The translations under genes were made by a program, and so were the position numbers. Positions 43,587 to 54,557 of a stretch of 64,000 bases of DNA are shown here, piece after piece; positions within the stretch are counted from its first letter, which is position 1; each line of letters opens with the position of its first letter. The stretch spans positions 15,598,338 through 15,662,337 of the forward strand of contig CM034401.1 in the NCBI GenBank assembly GCA_019925095.2, in the 5' to 3' direction. Origin of the DNA: Dendrolimus kikuchii (Eukaryota > Arthropoda > Insecta > Lepidoptera > Lasiocampidae). Under the pieces are notes generated by a model. That model saw only the letters and a list, made by a program, of their open reading frames with translations, was not told where the DNA came from and ran no database searches.

Positions 43587-43782
43587 ATATCGAGGCTTTA
43601 CCTACCGCCATTTTATCGTAAGCGAAATTTAGACCTAAGACTTTCAGCTTTTGATTCAGTGGAATCTAATCTGACTAAAATTGTAAAATAAAACAAAATA
43701 ATAGTATAAAATACCTCTTGCAAAAGAAATATACTTAGGTCCAAATGTCGCTTACGATAAAATGGCGGTAAACGCTCGATAT
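43587..43782. mobile_element. Inverted-repeat element with ~50-bp arms
   Basis: 'atatcgag' at 43587 and its complement 'ctcgatat' ending at 43782 bound arms that share 'ccgccattttatcgtaagcg'. The arms pair over about 50 bp around a central ~95 bp. Because the arms are complementary, ORFs on both strands repeat the phrase LPPFYRKR. No transposase. Confidence 0.8.
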
Positions 43783-43899
43783 CACCGATTAACATTATTT
43801 CCAGTGCTTTCAAACTCAAATGTGTGTATAATATTGCGTATTTAATTAAATATAATATAGCTTAATAAATAAATCTGTAATTTTACAGGTTTTTGGTTT

Positions 43900-44108
43900 G
43901 GTAAGCCTTTACCGGCGTAGCTCACTGCAACGCAGAGGCTCCGGGTTCGATTCCTGGTATATTAAATTTGGGAAACGTATTTTCTCCGTTATTTACTATG
44001 GTCTGGGTGTCTGGGATCGGCCCCAGAGTAGTCCGTTGTATATTAGCCATAACACAAGTATAACTTGCTTAATTTGGGAATATACATTAGGTGTGTTTGT
44101 CTGCCGAT
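43900..44108 (+). mobile_element. SINE-B copy, head partly missing
   Basis: The start lacks most of box A, but box B ('ccgggttcgattcctgg') is intact and the body is well kept ('ggtctgggtgtctgggatcg', 'agagtagtccgttgtatatt'). ORF 43898-44113 is not a gene. Confidence 0.8.
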
Positions 44109-44785
44109 TATAAAAAAAAACTATTCACTTATAACTGTTTTTTGTTGCAGTACCTATTCTAAATTTAAAGTCTAGCGAGAAGTAAAGTTCGAAGTCAGTT
44201 TAAACTACTGTTAAAAAGCTGTAAAACGAGATTATTATTTATTGCACTAAGAAGTAGGTTTAATAAATAATAATTTATGACCTTAAAAGAATAATCATTA
44301 CCACGATTAAATAAAGGCATATTATGTATTTAGTTTTATATCAAAGTACATTTAGTTTTCATTCTACAAATAAACTAAAACGAACCTTTTTAAACAAAAT
44401 CATTCACTCGATTTCTGGGTATTTTCAAGTTTCCGGTTGGCAACACCGATTGGTGCCTTTGTAAAAAGGCTTGCGAACGAATCGATGCGCCCTTTTGAAG
44501 AGGTGCGACGTAAGTAATTATATTGTTTGAAGGGACGAGAAATCACCTTGATTCTTGGGTACTGTGAAGCGATACTTGGAATTTTAATACTGATAGCAAA
44601 TGTTGTTGTTTACAGAAATATAATTTAGCTTGGTTAAGAAATGGCTTATTAAGTCTTAATGTATTTTTGTTGAAAACTCCTAGAAATTGCGTAGGTATAA
44701 TAACTTTGTTTGACACCTTTTCAATGTATAACTATGTTCACTTCCTTTATATAACTTAGACTGTGATATGGAAAATTTTGAAATA
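44109..44785. other. AT-rich interval, nothing recognised
   Basis: No gene. A patch near 44430-44510 ('ccggttggcaacaccg') is not assignable. Confidence 0.4.
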
Positions 44786-44859
44786 TATTAAAATCACACT
44801 TCGTGCCAATCCCGCAAGGGAACTGGCGTGAAGCTATGTATGTATGTATTAAAATCACA
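44786..44859 (+). mobile_element. 48-bp RTE LINE stub with 13-bp TSD
   Basis: The insert 44799-44846 is only 'cttcgtgccaatcccgcaag' to the (TATG)n tail, the last 48 bp of the RTE 3' end. It is flanked by tattaaaatcaca at 44786-44798 and 44847-44859. This is the shortest LINE insertion in the window. Confidence 0.85.
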
Positions 44860-45077
44860 ACGTTAGAGCAAAGAAATACTTTAAAAACTGATTTGGTGAA
44901 GGTTCATCAAAATAGTTGTAAGTAGCCAAACAACCAACGCGGTGTACAGTGCAATTCAACGTGCGTGGACCAATACGCAGTTTTTCGTATTTGACTCTGT
45001 TGAACTAACTTTATATATGATTTTGAAGCCATGTAGTGTTATGGTGATACACATGATAAACGATAAACTGCATTGCA

Positions 45078-45200
45078 TTTTTTTTATTGCGACGTTAGCA
45101 AATATGCAGACGGCCCAATTGATGGACAGTGGTAACCATCGCCTATAGACGCTTGCAACACTGAGGACGAAGCCAACGCGTTGCTAGTCTTTAGAATGTA
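45078..45200 (-). repeat. SINE-C or CR1-type LINE tail fragment
   Basis: T-run (45078-45087), then 'cagacggcccaattgatgg' and 'ggtaaccatcgcctatagac' are the complement of the shared tail. The rest is too degraded to assign. Confidence 0.65.
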
Positions 45201-45204
45201 GGTA

Positions 45205-45615
45205 ATGGTTCGGATGGGACGCGGTCTCCTACTTTTGCGCGCAAGTTATGCTTGCAAAGGAGGAAACCGGGCTGAGCAGGCCGCACGGGTCCCTGGGGAG
45301 CGGTTTCTCACCCGCCGTTATGTCCTCGAAATGGAGCGCGCCGTGTTCCGCGCGCACTCACCTCCGCAACGCGAGTATGAAAATACCGGGGGACAAAAAG
45401 AAGTTCTCTGGAAATAGATGAGGCCGTTGGGTTACCTCCTGCCAGGGCCTGCGGAGGGGTCTAGCCCCTCATGTACCCATGACCCTGGCATAAGGGCGAA
45501 GGACAGAATAGACAGTATCCCGGACTGTGGTGTGGCAATAGCAATTCTAGTTTCTGGCTAGAGGTGCTAATGCCACCCCGACCTGGCGAATCCCATACAC
45601 ACCAGTCGCGACTTT
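45205..45615 (-). repeat. GC-rich repeat, copy 2
   Basis: The minus strand shares ordered blocks with 21650-22080: 'gattcgccaggtcggggtgg', 'ttatgccagggtcatgg', 'gccctggcagg', 'gcgcggaacac' and 'gcgggtgagaaac'. ORFs 45205-45417 and 45461-45814 have no recognisable domain. Probably LINE-derived. Confidence 0.55.
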
Positions 45616-46162
45616 CCCCTCGTAAAATAAAGTAAGGTAATAGTAAAGGGGGATGAAAAACAGAGATCAGACTAGAGAAATGGGATAGAAGTAGTGAGAT
45701 GGGACGGGAATAGGAGGATGGGATGAGGAAAATAGGATTCTGTAACTGAAATACTTTTAATAATGCAAGAAAGTAAAGTGAACACAACGCTTTCTTTCTA
45801 AACATAAGCTTCAAACTCTCCCATAAGCATTAAGAAAACTTTGCATTAAAAATATCTCATATAAAATGTAAGCTGACCTCATTAAGTGAGTATAAGTTGA
45901 AAGGACCTCAGGTGGACTTTTGAAAAGGCCTCATTCAAAACTTGTCAAGGAGTGCAGCAGCATCTTCAAAGCTTTTAGTGCTTATATTATTTTTTAAACT
46001 TGCTTATTCATGTTCGGTGTTGCTATTGCTCTAGTACTGGAACATCACTTGAAGTTTGAGGATAGAATATGCTTTATTAAATAAAACTAACGTTAATTAA
46101 TTACCTGAAAACTATCGAATCGGTAGATTTGAAAACATAAATACACGTGTATTTTTATACCA
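45616..46162. other. Unrecognised interval
   Basis: Purine-rich 'gggatgg'-type units at 45645-45740 resemble the C/T-rich tract at 43060-43185 on the other strand. No gene. Confidence 0.4.
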
Positions 46163-46412
46163 AACTAGCTGATGCCCGCGACTTCGTCCGCGTGGTGCGG
46201 TTTTATAACTATCCCACGGGAACTCTTTAATTTTTCGCGATTAAAAGTATTCTATATGTTGACCAGAGATATAAGCTACCACCATACAGAATTTAATTTA
46301 AATCGGTCCAGTCGTTTCGGAGATTAGCCGGTACAGACAGACAGACAAACTGAGAAACAAAAAATTTCATTGTACAGAAATCCGACCGCTACAATTTTAT
46401 TATATGTATAGA
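46163..46412 (+). mobile_element. Short interspersed element, 'cgacttcgtccgcgtgg' type
   Basis: 'ctagctgatgcccgcgactt' at the start, 'aaatcggtccagtcgtttcg' in the middle, a short (GACA)n run, and an end near 'tatatgtatagat'. A typical compact lepidopteran copy, non-coding. Confidence 0.75.
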
Positions 46413-47248
46413 TTTTTATACCAAATTATAATATACCTTGCAAGAATCAATTTCTGTTAAGTAATGTCAAACGGGTTTACCCTTAGTAAAATGCTTTTCA
46501 GCATTTTCCTAATCAGTAAAAAAAAAATACCCAAACAATTCTTACTTTAAAAAAGTATTATACAACCATAACCCATTTTAAGATTGAACCCTTTTTGAGA
46601 ATAAACTGCACCTCAATACATCACTCTTGCAGATCCCACCAAAATTTCTGAATATAATTAATGAACATTTCAACCATAAAACATTGTAAAGGACAATAAC
46701 ACAGTAATTAATTAAGTCATTCGACTTTAGAATAATTACAACGCGAATGCGTCGACGGATTCCATGTCCTTTGTGTAACATAAAATGTCAGTCAAGAAAC
46801 CTTGTTGGCTTATCTTTTTGTTGGAGAATGTTCGTTTTAAAACAAAGTATTTGGTGGCCCTTTTGGGGTTGGATGCGTCAGCAGGGTTCATTGATATCAC
46901 TGTCCACGCAATTATGGTTTCAAATACTTTGTAAAAGTAGATACATACAAGAACAAATTTTATGTAATGTAAAGAACATTACTACAAAACAAGTAGTAGT
47001 AGCTTCATACGAGTCATACTATTCAATGTGTTGTGATCAGCATTTTGGGAACTTTCCAAAAAGCAAATTGAAATCCATATGTTATTAAAATGAAAACTTA
47101 TTTAAGCGCGCTGAGCTCTTTATTTTATGGGTATTGCATGAGACTGAGCCGTCAAGCCGTTACGCTCGGCTAAGTAACGCTCATTCGGGTACGTTCGGGT
47201 AAAGTCGGCAGTGTAGTACCTGTAAGTGAGGTACACGAAAACCGCCCC
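46413..47248. other. Unrecognised interval with one 113-codon ORF
   Basis: ORF 46747-47088 (plus; starts MRRRIPCPLC) has four Cys in its first 30 residues but no pattern that I can match, and no supporting context. 47100-47240 is GC-richer with repeated 'cggct' and 'cgggta' units. Confidence 0.3.
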
Positions 47249-47470
47249 ATCTGGCGGCCTCTGTAGTTGAGCGGGCGAAGGCTTTGTCAACCGACCTCCC
47301 TACAACACAGAGGCTCCGGGTTTGATTCCTGGCATGATAAATTTCGTAAACGAACTTTCCGGTATTTCCTGTGATCTGGGCTTCTGAGATCGGCCACAGA
47401 GTGGTCCGTTGTATATAACCCATAATACAGGCGTAACTTTCTTAGGTTGGGGATATATAATGTGTAAACA
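47249..47470 (+). mobile_element. tRNA-derived SINE-B copy, full length
   Basis: The best copy in the window: head 'ggcctctgtagttgagcggg' (box A), 'ccgggtttgattcctgg' (box B with one change), body 'gtgatctgggcttctgagat', 'gtggtccgttgtatataacc' and 'ataatacaggcgtaac'. Minus-strand ORFs across it are not genes. Confidence 0.85.
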
Positions 47471-48202
47471 AGTTCTGTTAATTTTATCGGGATATCACTC
47501 CTCACAGCAAACTTCCGTTCAAGTAAGATAGCCGAGCGTGAAATCCCTGCGTGCCTACGTATCATCGTCTTTTGGTTGATGAGTGTTGATGTGATCTGCT
47601 TGTCCTCTAAGATAACAAATATGAAGCTATTTTCATCGGCTTAAGAAAAAATACACCCTACATAGATAAGAGCCAAGAATAACATAAAGTATACGAAAAA
47701 TGGAGTGAAACAAGCAACAAGTGGTGACAAAGAAAATACAGAGCCTTTTCTCGCAAGGTTTATTAATATCCTCGCCTCTTCGCCTATTCTTCGTTTTCAA
47801 GATACTTATTAAAGTGAAAAATATCTTCAACCAGCCATAAAATGCTTAATGAGCAGTTATTACAATGAATTTAATGCAAGAGATCCTTATAATTTAATGT
47901 CTATAATGATGCTTACGGAATTTTTATTTTTATTAAACTAATAGAAACCTCTTATTTATCTAACCTGCTTTCCAATTCCGATAATTACAAAAACTTTGAT
48001 GACTAAAGTAATATCTTACAATGTATTTTTAAACGACATTATCAACATGATTGTATATAAAAAATACTTGTAGTTACGTTTGTCATGTTATTAGATTGAA
48101 CGAGAACATTTTTGTAAGTAATAATAGGTAGCAAATTTTAATATTGTATTTTTTCAAAATTACTCACTGTTTAACAGATTATCTATAATATTAAATTCTA
48201 AA
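47471..48202. other. AT-rich interval, nothing recognised
   Basis: No gene or recognised repeat. Confidence 0.4.
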
Positions 48203-48710
48203 CATGACGTGTCTGTAAATTGAAGCTAGTAAAAAAAAAACAACTGGAATAGACTTTAATACAAACGATGGAAAACACGGTGCAATATTTTTTGAATTCT
48301 TGTCTGTTTGTTCGGGATTCACGTAAAAACTACTAGGCCGATTTCGATGCTTTCTTGGGGGATCAACGGAAGATTCTTAGAAAATCTGCGCTATTTTTTA
48401 TCCCGGGAATCTAGCAGGAATTTTTCTGGAAGTGATTTAACCAGACCAGACCAGACCAGATTAAAAAAAAAATCCCATGTGATTTTTTTCACTCATCGAT
48501 AGCAAAATGTGTGTAATGAAATGCGTGATTTTTTTATCCTGGGAATCTGGCGGGTGTTTTCCCAGGAGCGGTTTGTAATTGTTTGGGTGCATAAAAATTA
48601 GCTTATTCCGACAGTTTCTACTAAAACGATAGGTGCGGTACTTTGTGTTCCGGGAATCCCGCTGGAATTTCAAGTCAAGCGTGACGAAGTCGCGGGCATA
48701 TCCTAGTATA
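48203..48710 (-). mobile_element. Short interspersed element, group S1
   Basis: 'gacgtgtctgtaaattgaag' at the left and 'gtgacgaagtcgcgggcata' with 'tcctagta' at the right are the two ends of the 21056-type element. A short (ccaga)n run lies near 48440. Confidence 0.75.
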
Positions 48711-48763
48711 AAATAAAATAAAAAATTGAAGAAACTGACTGATTTGGTCTTACTTATTTTATT

Positions 48764-49077
48764 TATTTTTTTTATTGCAGGAGATCAGCAGACAGGCAGA
48801 CGGCCCACTTGATGGAAAGCGGTTACCATCGCTTATGGACATTTGCAACACCAAGTTGCTGCAAATGCGCTGCTGCTCTCTAAAGGGAAACTGGAACCTG
48901 GTCACTAATGCCGGAACACAACTCAAGGTTATTATGGCGACATACTTTAGACCAGGGGTGGTAGCCATCCAGTCGGGCAAATGCCCTACCACCTGGCTGT
49001 GGGTTGTTAAGTCGCCTCTTACGACAGGCCGCCCGGCCGCAGGAAATTGTATTCTTTCTCCGTTCCTGCACGGATAA
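48764..49077 (-). mobile_element. SINE-C copy, full length
   Basis: Complete minus-strand copy, T-run and 'attgcaggagatcagcagac' to 'ctccgttcctgcacggata', very close to the inner copy at 36618-36935. Spurious ORFs run in three frames. Confidence 0.88.
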
Positions 49078-49412
49078 AAACTTTTACGTTTACGATTACG
49101 TTTGTCAATGAGCGGGACAAGAGTAAGCTATGGCATTTTTGTAGAGTTTAGTAGATTTTCAAAGTTCCTTTTTATATGAGTGATTGTTATCTTGTCTCTC
49201 TCCTTTCTTTACCTTCTTCCATATAATTTCGGGTAGGTACAATGTGTCGTTCCCTTCCATACTCCTCTATTCTGGTATACGTTGTCGGTCACACTACAAA
49301 TTATCATTTCATCCTTCACATAATCCAACCATCGCTTTTTTTATCTACCTTTACGTTTATACTGTCACAATATGAAAAGGTTTGTCACCTTAAAGTCGAC
49401 TTATGCTTGCAC
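49078..49412. other. AT-rich interval, nothing recognised
   Basis: No gene. Overlapping short ORFs at 49184-49427 lack any signature. Confidence 0.4.
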
Positions 49413-49666
49413 GAGTACAAAAAATGATCATGATTATCATCCGAGCGTTAAATCCCGTTTGCGTTCGGAGCGTTCACTCCGACGCCCAAAGTCCGCTTTC
49501 CTAATTTCTCTACTTCACTTCGCGAGGTCTTCAGTATCCCTCGTTTTGTGACCATTGGTACGCATGTCATTCTTCACAACGTCAAGCCAGCATTTCTTGG
49601 GCCTTCCCCTTCAACCGGGACCTGGCGGAGGCGCCATGGCTAGCTACATTTAGAGAGTACAAAAAA
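49413..49666 (-). mobile_element. Second RTE-like LINE: 230-bp copy with 12-bp TSD
   Basis: The insert 49425-49654 is flanked by gagtacaaaaaa at 49413-49424 and 49655-49666. The minus strand encodes 'RGRPKKCWLDVVKNDMRTNG', then 'RKADFGRRSERSERKRDLTL' with Gly and stop, with one internal stop. The 3' end is a (GAT/CAT)-rich microsatellite. This lineage differs from the (TATG)n RTE; a relative lies at 58662-58850. Confidence 0.85.
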
Positions 49667-51644
49667 CAGTACCACCAATATTTTAATAAATGTTACCTTT
49701 TGTTACTGTCATAAAATAGAGAAACGTGAAAAAAGAAAATTCCAATGTTGACAACAACAGACACTGAATAATATAGTCTTAATCATCAGAAGCAAAGAGA
49801 TTATAATCACTACGCTTATTATAAATATTAAAACCAAAAAAAGGTTTCATATCTCTAATTTTTAAACAAATATCAAATAATAAAAATAATAAAATAAAAA
49901 AGCCTTTATTCTACCATTATATTACAAACGGAATTAAATTCATAAATTGTTACATTTTTTTTTTCAAATTAATAAAATCTATTTATGTCCTTTTTCTAAA
50001 AAATTAACACACAGGGACCTACGCCGTTAGGCTACTTCCGTAGATAAATAAAAATGTATTAAATTATCAAATAGTTAAACATAATTTTTGTGGAATAATC
50101 TGTTCTGTGACTTAGTTTGAAAAGGTAACATGTGCTTGCGGAACGTTAAATGAATCAATTTGAAAACTGGCGAACCTTTTCATTCCACGACTGTACATAT
50201 CATGATTGTTATTAATTGTATACATCCATAATGGTTTCGACGAGAAATTTGTGGTTTTCATCATACACAAATAAAATAAAACGCTCCTCTCAAATCAAAT
50301 CTGATTTGGCATGTGTTTGACCTTACTCAATATTCCCAATTGGAATCTATAAAATGGGTTCCCTAACCCTAATATAAAAGCAAAGTATACACTTAAACCT
50401 ATTTTCAGAACAATCCAATTGCCCCGTTAAAAATAATACTATACGGTAACGTTATAAAAAGGCTACAAAAACCGGTGAAATGGCGAGCGTGTGATTTGTT
50501 ACAAATAAAAAGAAATCTGTTCCTTCAGTAAATAAGGGTAGAGTTTCCCTTAGTTTTACTTGGCCTAAGTAAACGTTTGCAAATTTACAATAGTGTTGTT
50601 ACTGCATGACTTATATTTCCATCCATCATTCGAGTACTACATACAAGTAAAAGGTTCAGAAATGAGAAGCAACATATCAATCCATAACAGTGCCGTAAAT
50701 AGCCTTTTATGCGCCTTATACGAGCTTCTATAAATTCGCCCTTGTTTTTTTATATATTATAGGTACCCTAGCTAAAGCAATGCTATGTATAGGCCTACTT
50801 TATTTCATTCAGTGTGATAAAATAGCGCACAAGGACCTTAGTGTTGATGGACCAATTATCTAATATTTTGGAAGAAAAATCTATTTTTTAAAGAACAAGA
50901 ACAAAAAAAATGAGCGCGATATTTTGTCTAATTTAACAGACGTTTTTGATGATACTGGCATGGAGGTAGGTACGTATGTGTTGGAATCGAGCACTAGGAG
51001 CGTAGCGGGAACTTATCAGAAGTAAACCGAAAAAATAATAGTCCTGCCTGGTCTGGCCATTCTTGCGCCCCCCAGAGTTTACGCCCTATGCCTGAGCACC
51101 GGTGGCACCGCCCTATTTACGGCACTGATCCATAAATCACTTTAAAATATTATTCTTCCGCTTTATACAGAACACTTGCACAGAACTTATCGTCCTCACA
51201 CTTGACTGTTGCAGTATTACACTGCATTACACTCTAAACTACATTGACTTACTCTGCGAATTACACAGCTTTTATACTATAAGATCGATAAAAAAATAAG
51301 CAATGAAGGTAGTTAACCGGCAATGTCGCTCACATCAATATTTCAGTAAATGAAATGACAAGGAAACTGGTGGACCGAAAGTACCGCACACATCAGCATT
51401 TCATTAATTAAATTATTTACACTATTTGTAAAAATCACAATAATTATTACGTGTATTAATTACATTTTTAACAATATGACATATCATGATAGATAAAAAA
51501 ATATGATGTAAAATGTACATTGACTAATTTTAACTAATGTTAGATTTATATAAGTATTTTTAATAATGTGATATTTTTTTGTATCATTTTTGTGATGAAT
51601 AATAGAAAAATTTAAAACATGATAATAATAATATTATATAATGG
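49667..51644. other. Long AT-rich interval, nothing recognised
   Basis: No gene. 51040-51130 is GC-richer ('ccctatgcctgagcaccggt') and not assignable. Confidence 0.4.
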
Positions 51645-51775
51645 CCAGGCAACATTATAAACTGCCGGTATTGCACGTTCGAAAGGACAAAGTGTCGTTC
51701 CTGCAAAGAAAACAACATCTTCCTAAAGTTACATGTATGTGACAGTTTATGCAATAAATGATATTCTATTCTATT
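51645..51775 (+). repeat. Probable LINE 3' tail ending in (ATTCT)n
   Basis: 'gacagtttatgcaataaatg' followed by 'atattctattctattcta' has the polyadenylation-like signal plus short tandem repeat typical of lepidopteran LINE ends. The upstream ~90 bp are GC-richer. No protein. Confidence 0.5.
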
Positions 51776-51940
51776 CTAACAATCATTTGCAGACTCAACA
51801 ATAATTTATAGACGTAATACTGTTTATTTGACGTTTATTAATATTTAAAGAAGTTCTTACACAAAACCACGACTTGAGTATTTAAAATTGAGTAACAATA
51901 GAGTCAGCAAAAAATCAATATCATCACGATTATTAAAAAT

Positions 51941-52064
51941 GTACATAAATACACATTATCACGCCTATTTCCCGTGGGCGTAGGCAGAGACTATGTATCT
52001 CCACTTGCGACGATCCTGACAAACAACTTTCGCTTCATCTATGTTACGTCACGTACATGAAATA
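51941..52064 (-). mobile_element. Short RTE-like LINE 3' fragment with probable TSD
   Basis: 'cacgcctatttcccgtgggc' and 'gtaggcagagactatgtatc' are the complement of a common lepidopteran RTE 3' region. Near-identical flanks gtacataaata (51941-51951) and gtacatgaaata (52053-52064) look like a duplication with one indel. Confidence 0.6.
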
Positions 52065-52419
52065 ATTTATGGCTAAATAATTAGCAAGGTTAAAACTGAG
52101 TTGTCCATGTACGTGGTAAAATCTGTCAATACAGAAAACAAAAAACCTTCGGAGATGCATCTACGAACATGTTTAGAGATTTACATATTTTCACGTAGCA
52201 TTTAAGATTTCTGTATATATATAGTCTTAGGTTTAATGTTAAATTAATTAAGCAATAATTACATCTACAGTACAACACACGTCGTCTTATTTTGTACTCC
52301 TCTCCAGCGGTCGAACCTAGCTCCCGCATGACGATTGACCTATGGGCTCTCGCCAGTGGTGCGTCACCCTCATCCAACAGGGTAACATCATCGACGCACC
52401 ATACACACATAAAAAAAAA

Positions 52420-52800
52420 CCACCACAATCTAATTTCATTAACCTCTTCATATATGCACGTTGGTTTGAGATGCTTTTTACCTGACCTCTTTTTAACACT
52501 TTTACTATTTCATCATCATGTGTACGTCGCGGTCTACCGGCACCAACTCTACCATTCACAATGCTATCATACACTTGTTTTGTGATCCTACTTTCTTCCA
52601 TTCCCTCTACATGCCCAAACCACCTTAACATTCCTTTTTCAACTTATGTAATTACATCTTCTTTCAATTCACAACGTTCCCTTGTTACACTGTTCCTTAT
52701 GATATATACTTCTTAAAGTTCTCATTTCGACTGCGTTTATCCTACTTCCATGCTTATTCTGCCATATCCAACTTTCAGTGCCATACATTAAAAACGTATA
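52420..52800 (-). pseudogene. RTE-type LINE protein fragment, third lineage
   Basis: The minus strand encodes 'MLRWFGHVEGMEESRITKQV' and 'GRVGAGRPRRTHDDEI', aligning to 'MLRWFGHVERMHDERMTKQI' and 'GRSRGRPRHTFHDQID' of the 16432 copy, with many changes. Upstream, in a shifted frame, 'NKHGSRINAVEMRTL' continues the match. Stops and frame shifts make it inactive, and it is clearly older than the (TATG)n copies. The ORF 52317-52631 covers the best part. Confidence 0.8.
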
Positions 52801-53472
52801 TAGATACACATAATAGAATTGTAAAATATCAATAACGGAGGAACTTAGAAGTCGTTTCCAGTGATCGATTAAATAACTTGGGAGCCTATTTATTGCTTTT
52901 ATCGTCGATTAATATATAGAAATTATAAATTTATTTCAAAGTTGTATGTATAATCAAAAAATAAAAATGATACATACAAAATCACGGGTAGTATTAATTA
53001 AAGGATTTCAAGTAACAAATCCTTAAAAAACTTAATTTGATATTAAGTATTTTAATGATTTTTTGCAAAAAAATTTAGTGGTACCCACAATATACCTTTC
53101 ACCGCTGGAACGTGGTAATTATGTATACGTGATAACTAAGCCAGAAAAAATACCTTGTCTGCCCCCTGAGCAGGATGCAAACTCACACGAATGGAATGAG
53201 ACGCCTTAGGCACTACTCTTCGAACAAAACTATGTGTTTTTTTACAATTTTCAAGCACGATTTCATATCTATCATTTCGAAAATACAAAGTTTTTATTAT
53301 GTGTAACATTCGTGAAAATCGTAGAAAATGCTTAAAATGTTTCTCATATTAATTTACAATAAATATTTTAATCTTAAATAAAAACTAATAATTATGTTAA
53401 AGGCAGCATCAGCTGTAGACATTACCTAAAAATACTACAAAAATGAAACTCCCATTTTACATTAACAATCAG
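52801..53472. other. AT-rich interval, nothing recognised
   Basis: No gene or recognised repeat. Confidence 0.4.
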
Positions 53473-53794
53473 TGACCGGAGAAAAAAATAAAACTTCCTG
53501 CAGCCGGTAGGCCTGTCGTAAGAGGCAACAAAACAACTCACAGCCAGGTGGTAGGGTATTTGCATGTCTGGATGGCTATCACCCCTGGTCTAGAGTATAC
53601 ATACCGCTATAACAGCCTTGAGTTGTGCTCCGGTATTAGTAGCTAGGTTCCAGTCTCCCTTTAGAGAGCGGCATTACACTAAAATATATAGCAGCACTTT
53701 TGGTGTTACAAATCTCTATAAGCGATTGTAACCCCTTTCTATCAGGTGGGCCGTCTGTCTGTCTGCTGATTTCATGCAATTAAAAAAAACAAAT
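53473..53794 (+). mobile_element. SINE-C copy, divergent
   Basis: Plus-strand copy from 'gtgaccggagaaaaaaataa' to 'catgcaattaaaaaaaac' with a small insertion near 53685 ('actaaaatatatagcag'). It is more diverged than most copies, so probably older. Confidence 0.8.
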
Positions 53795-54348
53795 ATCAAA
53801 CGATAACTCGAATCGAGTATTTCAATCCCACGATTGAAAAGCGAATTGTTGCAACACTAATTCGCACTGCCTTCGGGCGACTTCATTCAGGAAGCCACAT
53901 TTTGAATAAATCAATTAAGGCTCCTTTTATTACGACCTTTACGAAGTGTGGAATTATTCGATAAATATTTACGGAATATGAGATCGACTCCACATATTCC
54001 GCGTGTAATGCCAGCGATGGCATTATTTTTATAAGCGACCTTACCTAAAATACTTCTTCATAATAATATAGGCAGGAATCTGATGTGTATTGGCAGGGTT
54101 CGAAAGGTTGCGCTGTTCAGTTCAGTTTTATCGTTATGGAGTGAGAAGTCTACGGTTATTTTTTCTTTAGGAATATATAGATTAAAGAGTATTTTGTCAG
54201 AATTGTAACATACCAAGTACATTAACTAATTATAATAATTGAGAGTAATCTAAAATACTACAATTTTAAATATTTTTGGAAAAAAATAGAAACACAACTA
54301 ATTTACGAAATTCTATATTTTCAGTAACATGTCGTAATTACGACGAAG
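53795..54348. other. AT-rich interval, nothing recognised
   Basis: No gene or recognised repeat. Confidence 0.4.
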
Positions 54349-54455
54349 AAATATTCTGATAAAACGTTTAAATCGACAATGTGGGAAACCCGTAAATCCG
54401 TCTTGGACAAATCTGGCGAATAGGTATTACCATCCATTCTCCAAAAAATGGGGAC
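54349..54455 (+). mobile_element. SINE-A fragment
   Basis: 'gtcttggacaaatctggcga' and 'ccatccattctcc' match the 3' half of SINE-A ('ccttggacaagtgtagcggg' type). The last block of the family, with 'gtgggacatttatgg', is missing. Confidence 0.6.
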
Positions 54456-54557
54456 ACCCCAGCCAAGTAGCAGGGCATTTATATGTTAATATAATAAAAG
54501 TAGTATCGTACCATCAGTAGCTACCTAATGCCTCTGCTCCGTTTGGAATAATGATAT

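Noticed and set aside
46747..47088. 113-codon ORF with an early Cys-rich stretch
   Set aside because: No family pattern, AT-rich surroundings, no splice or expression support.
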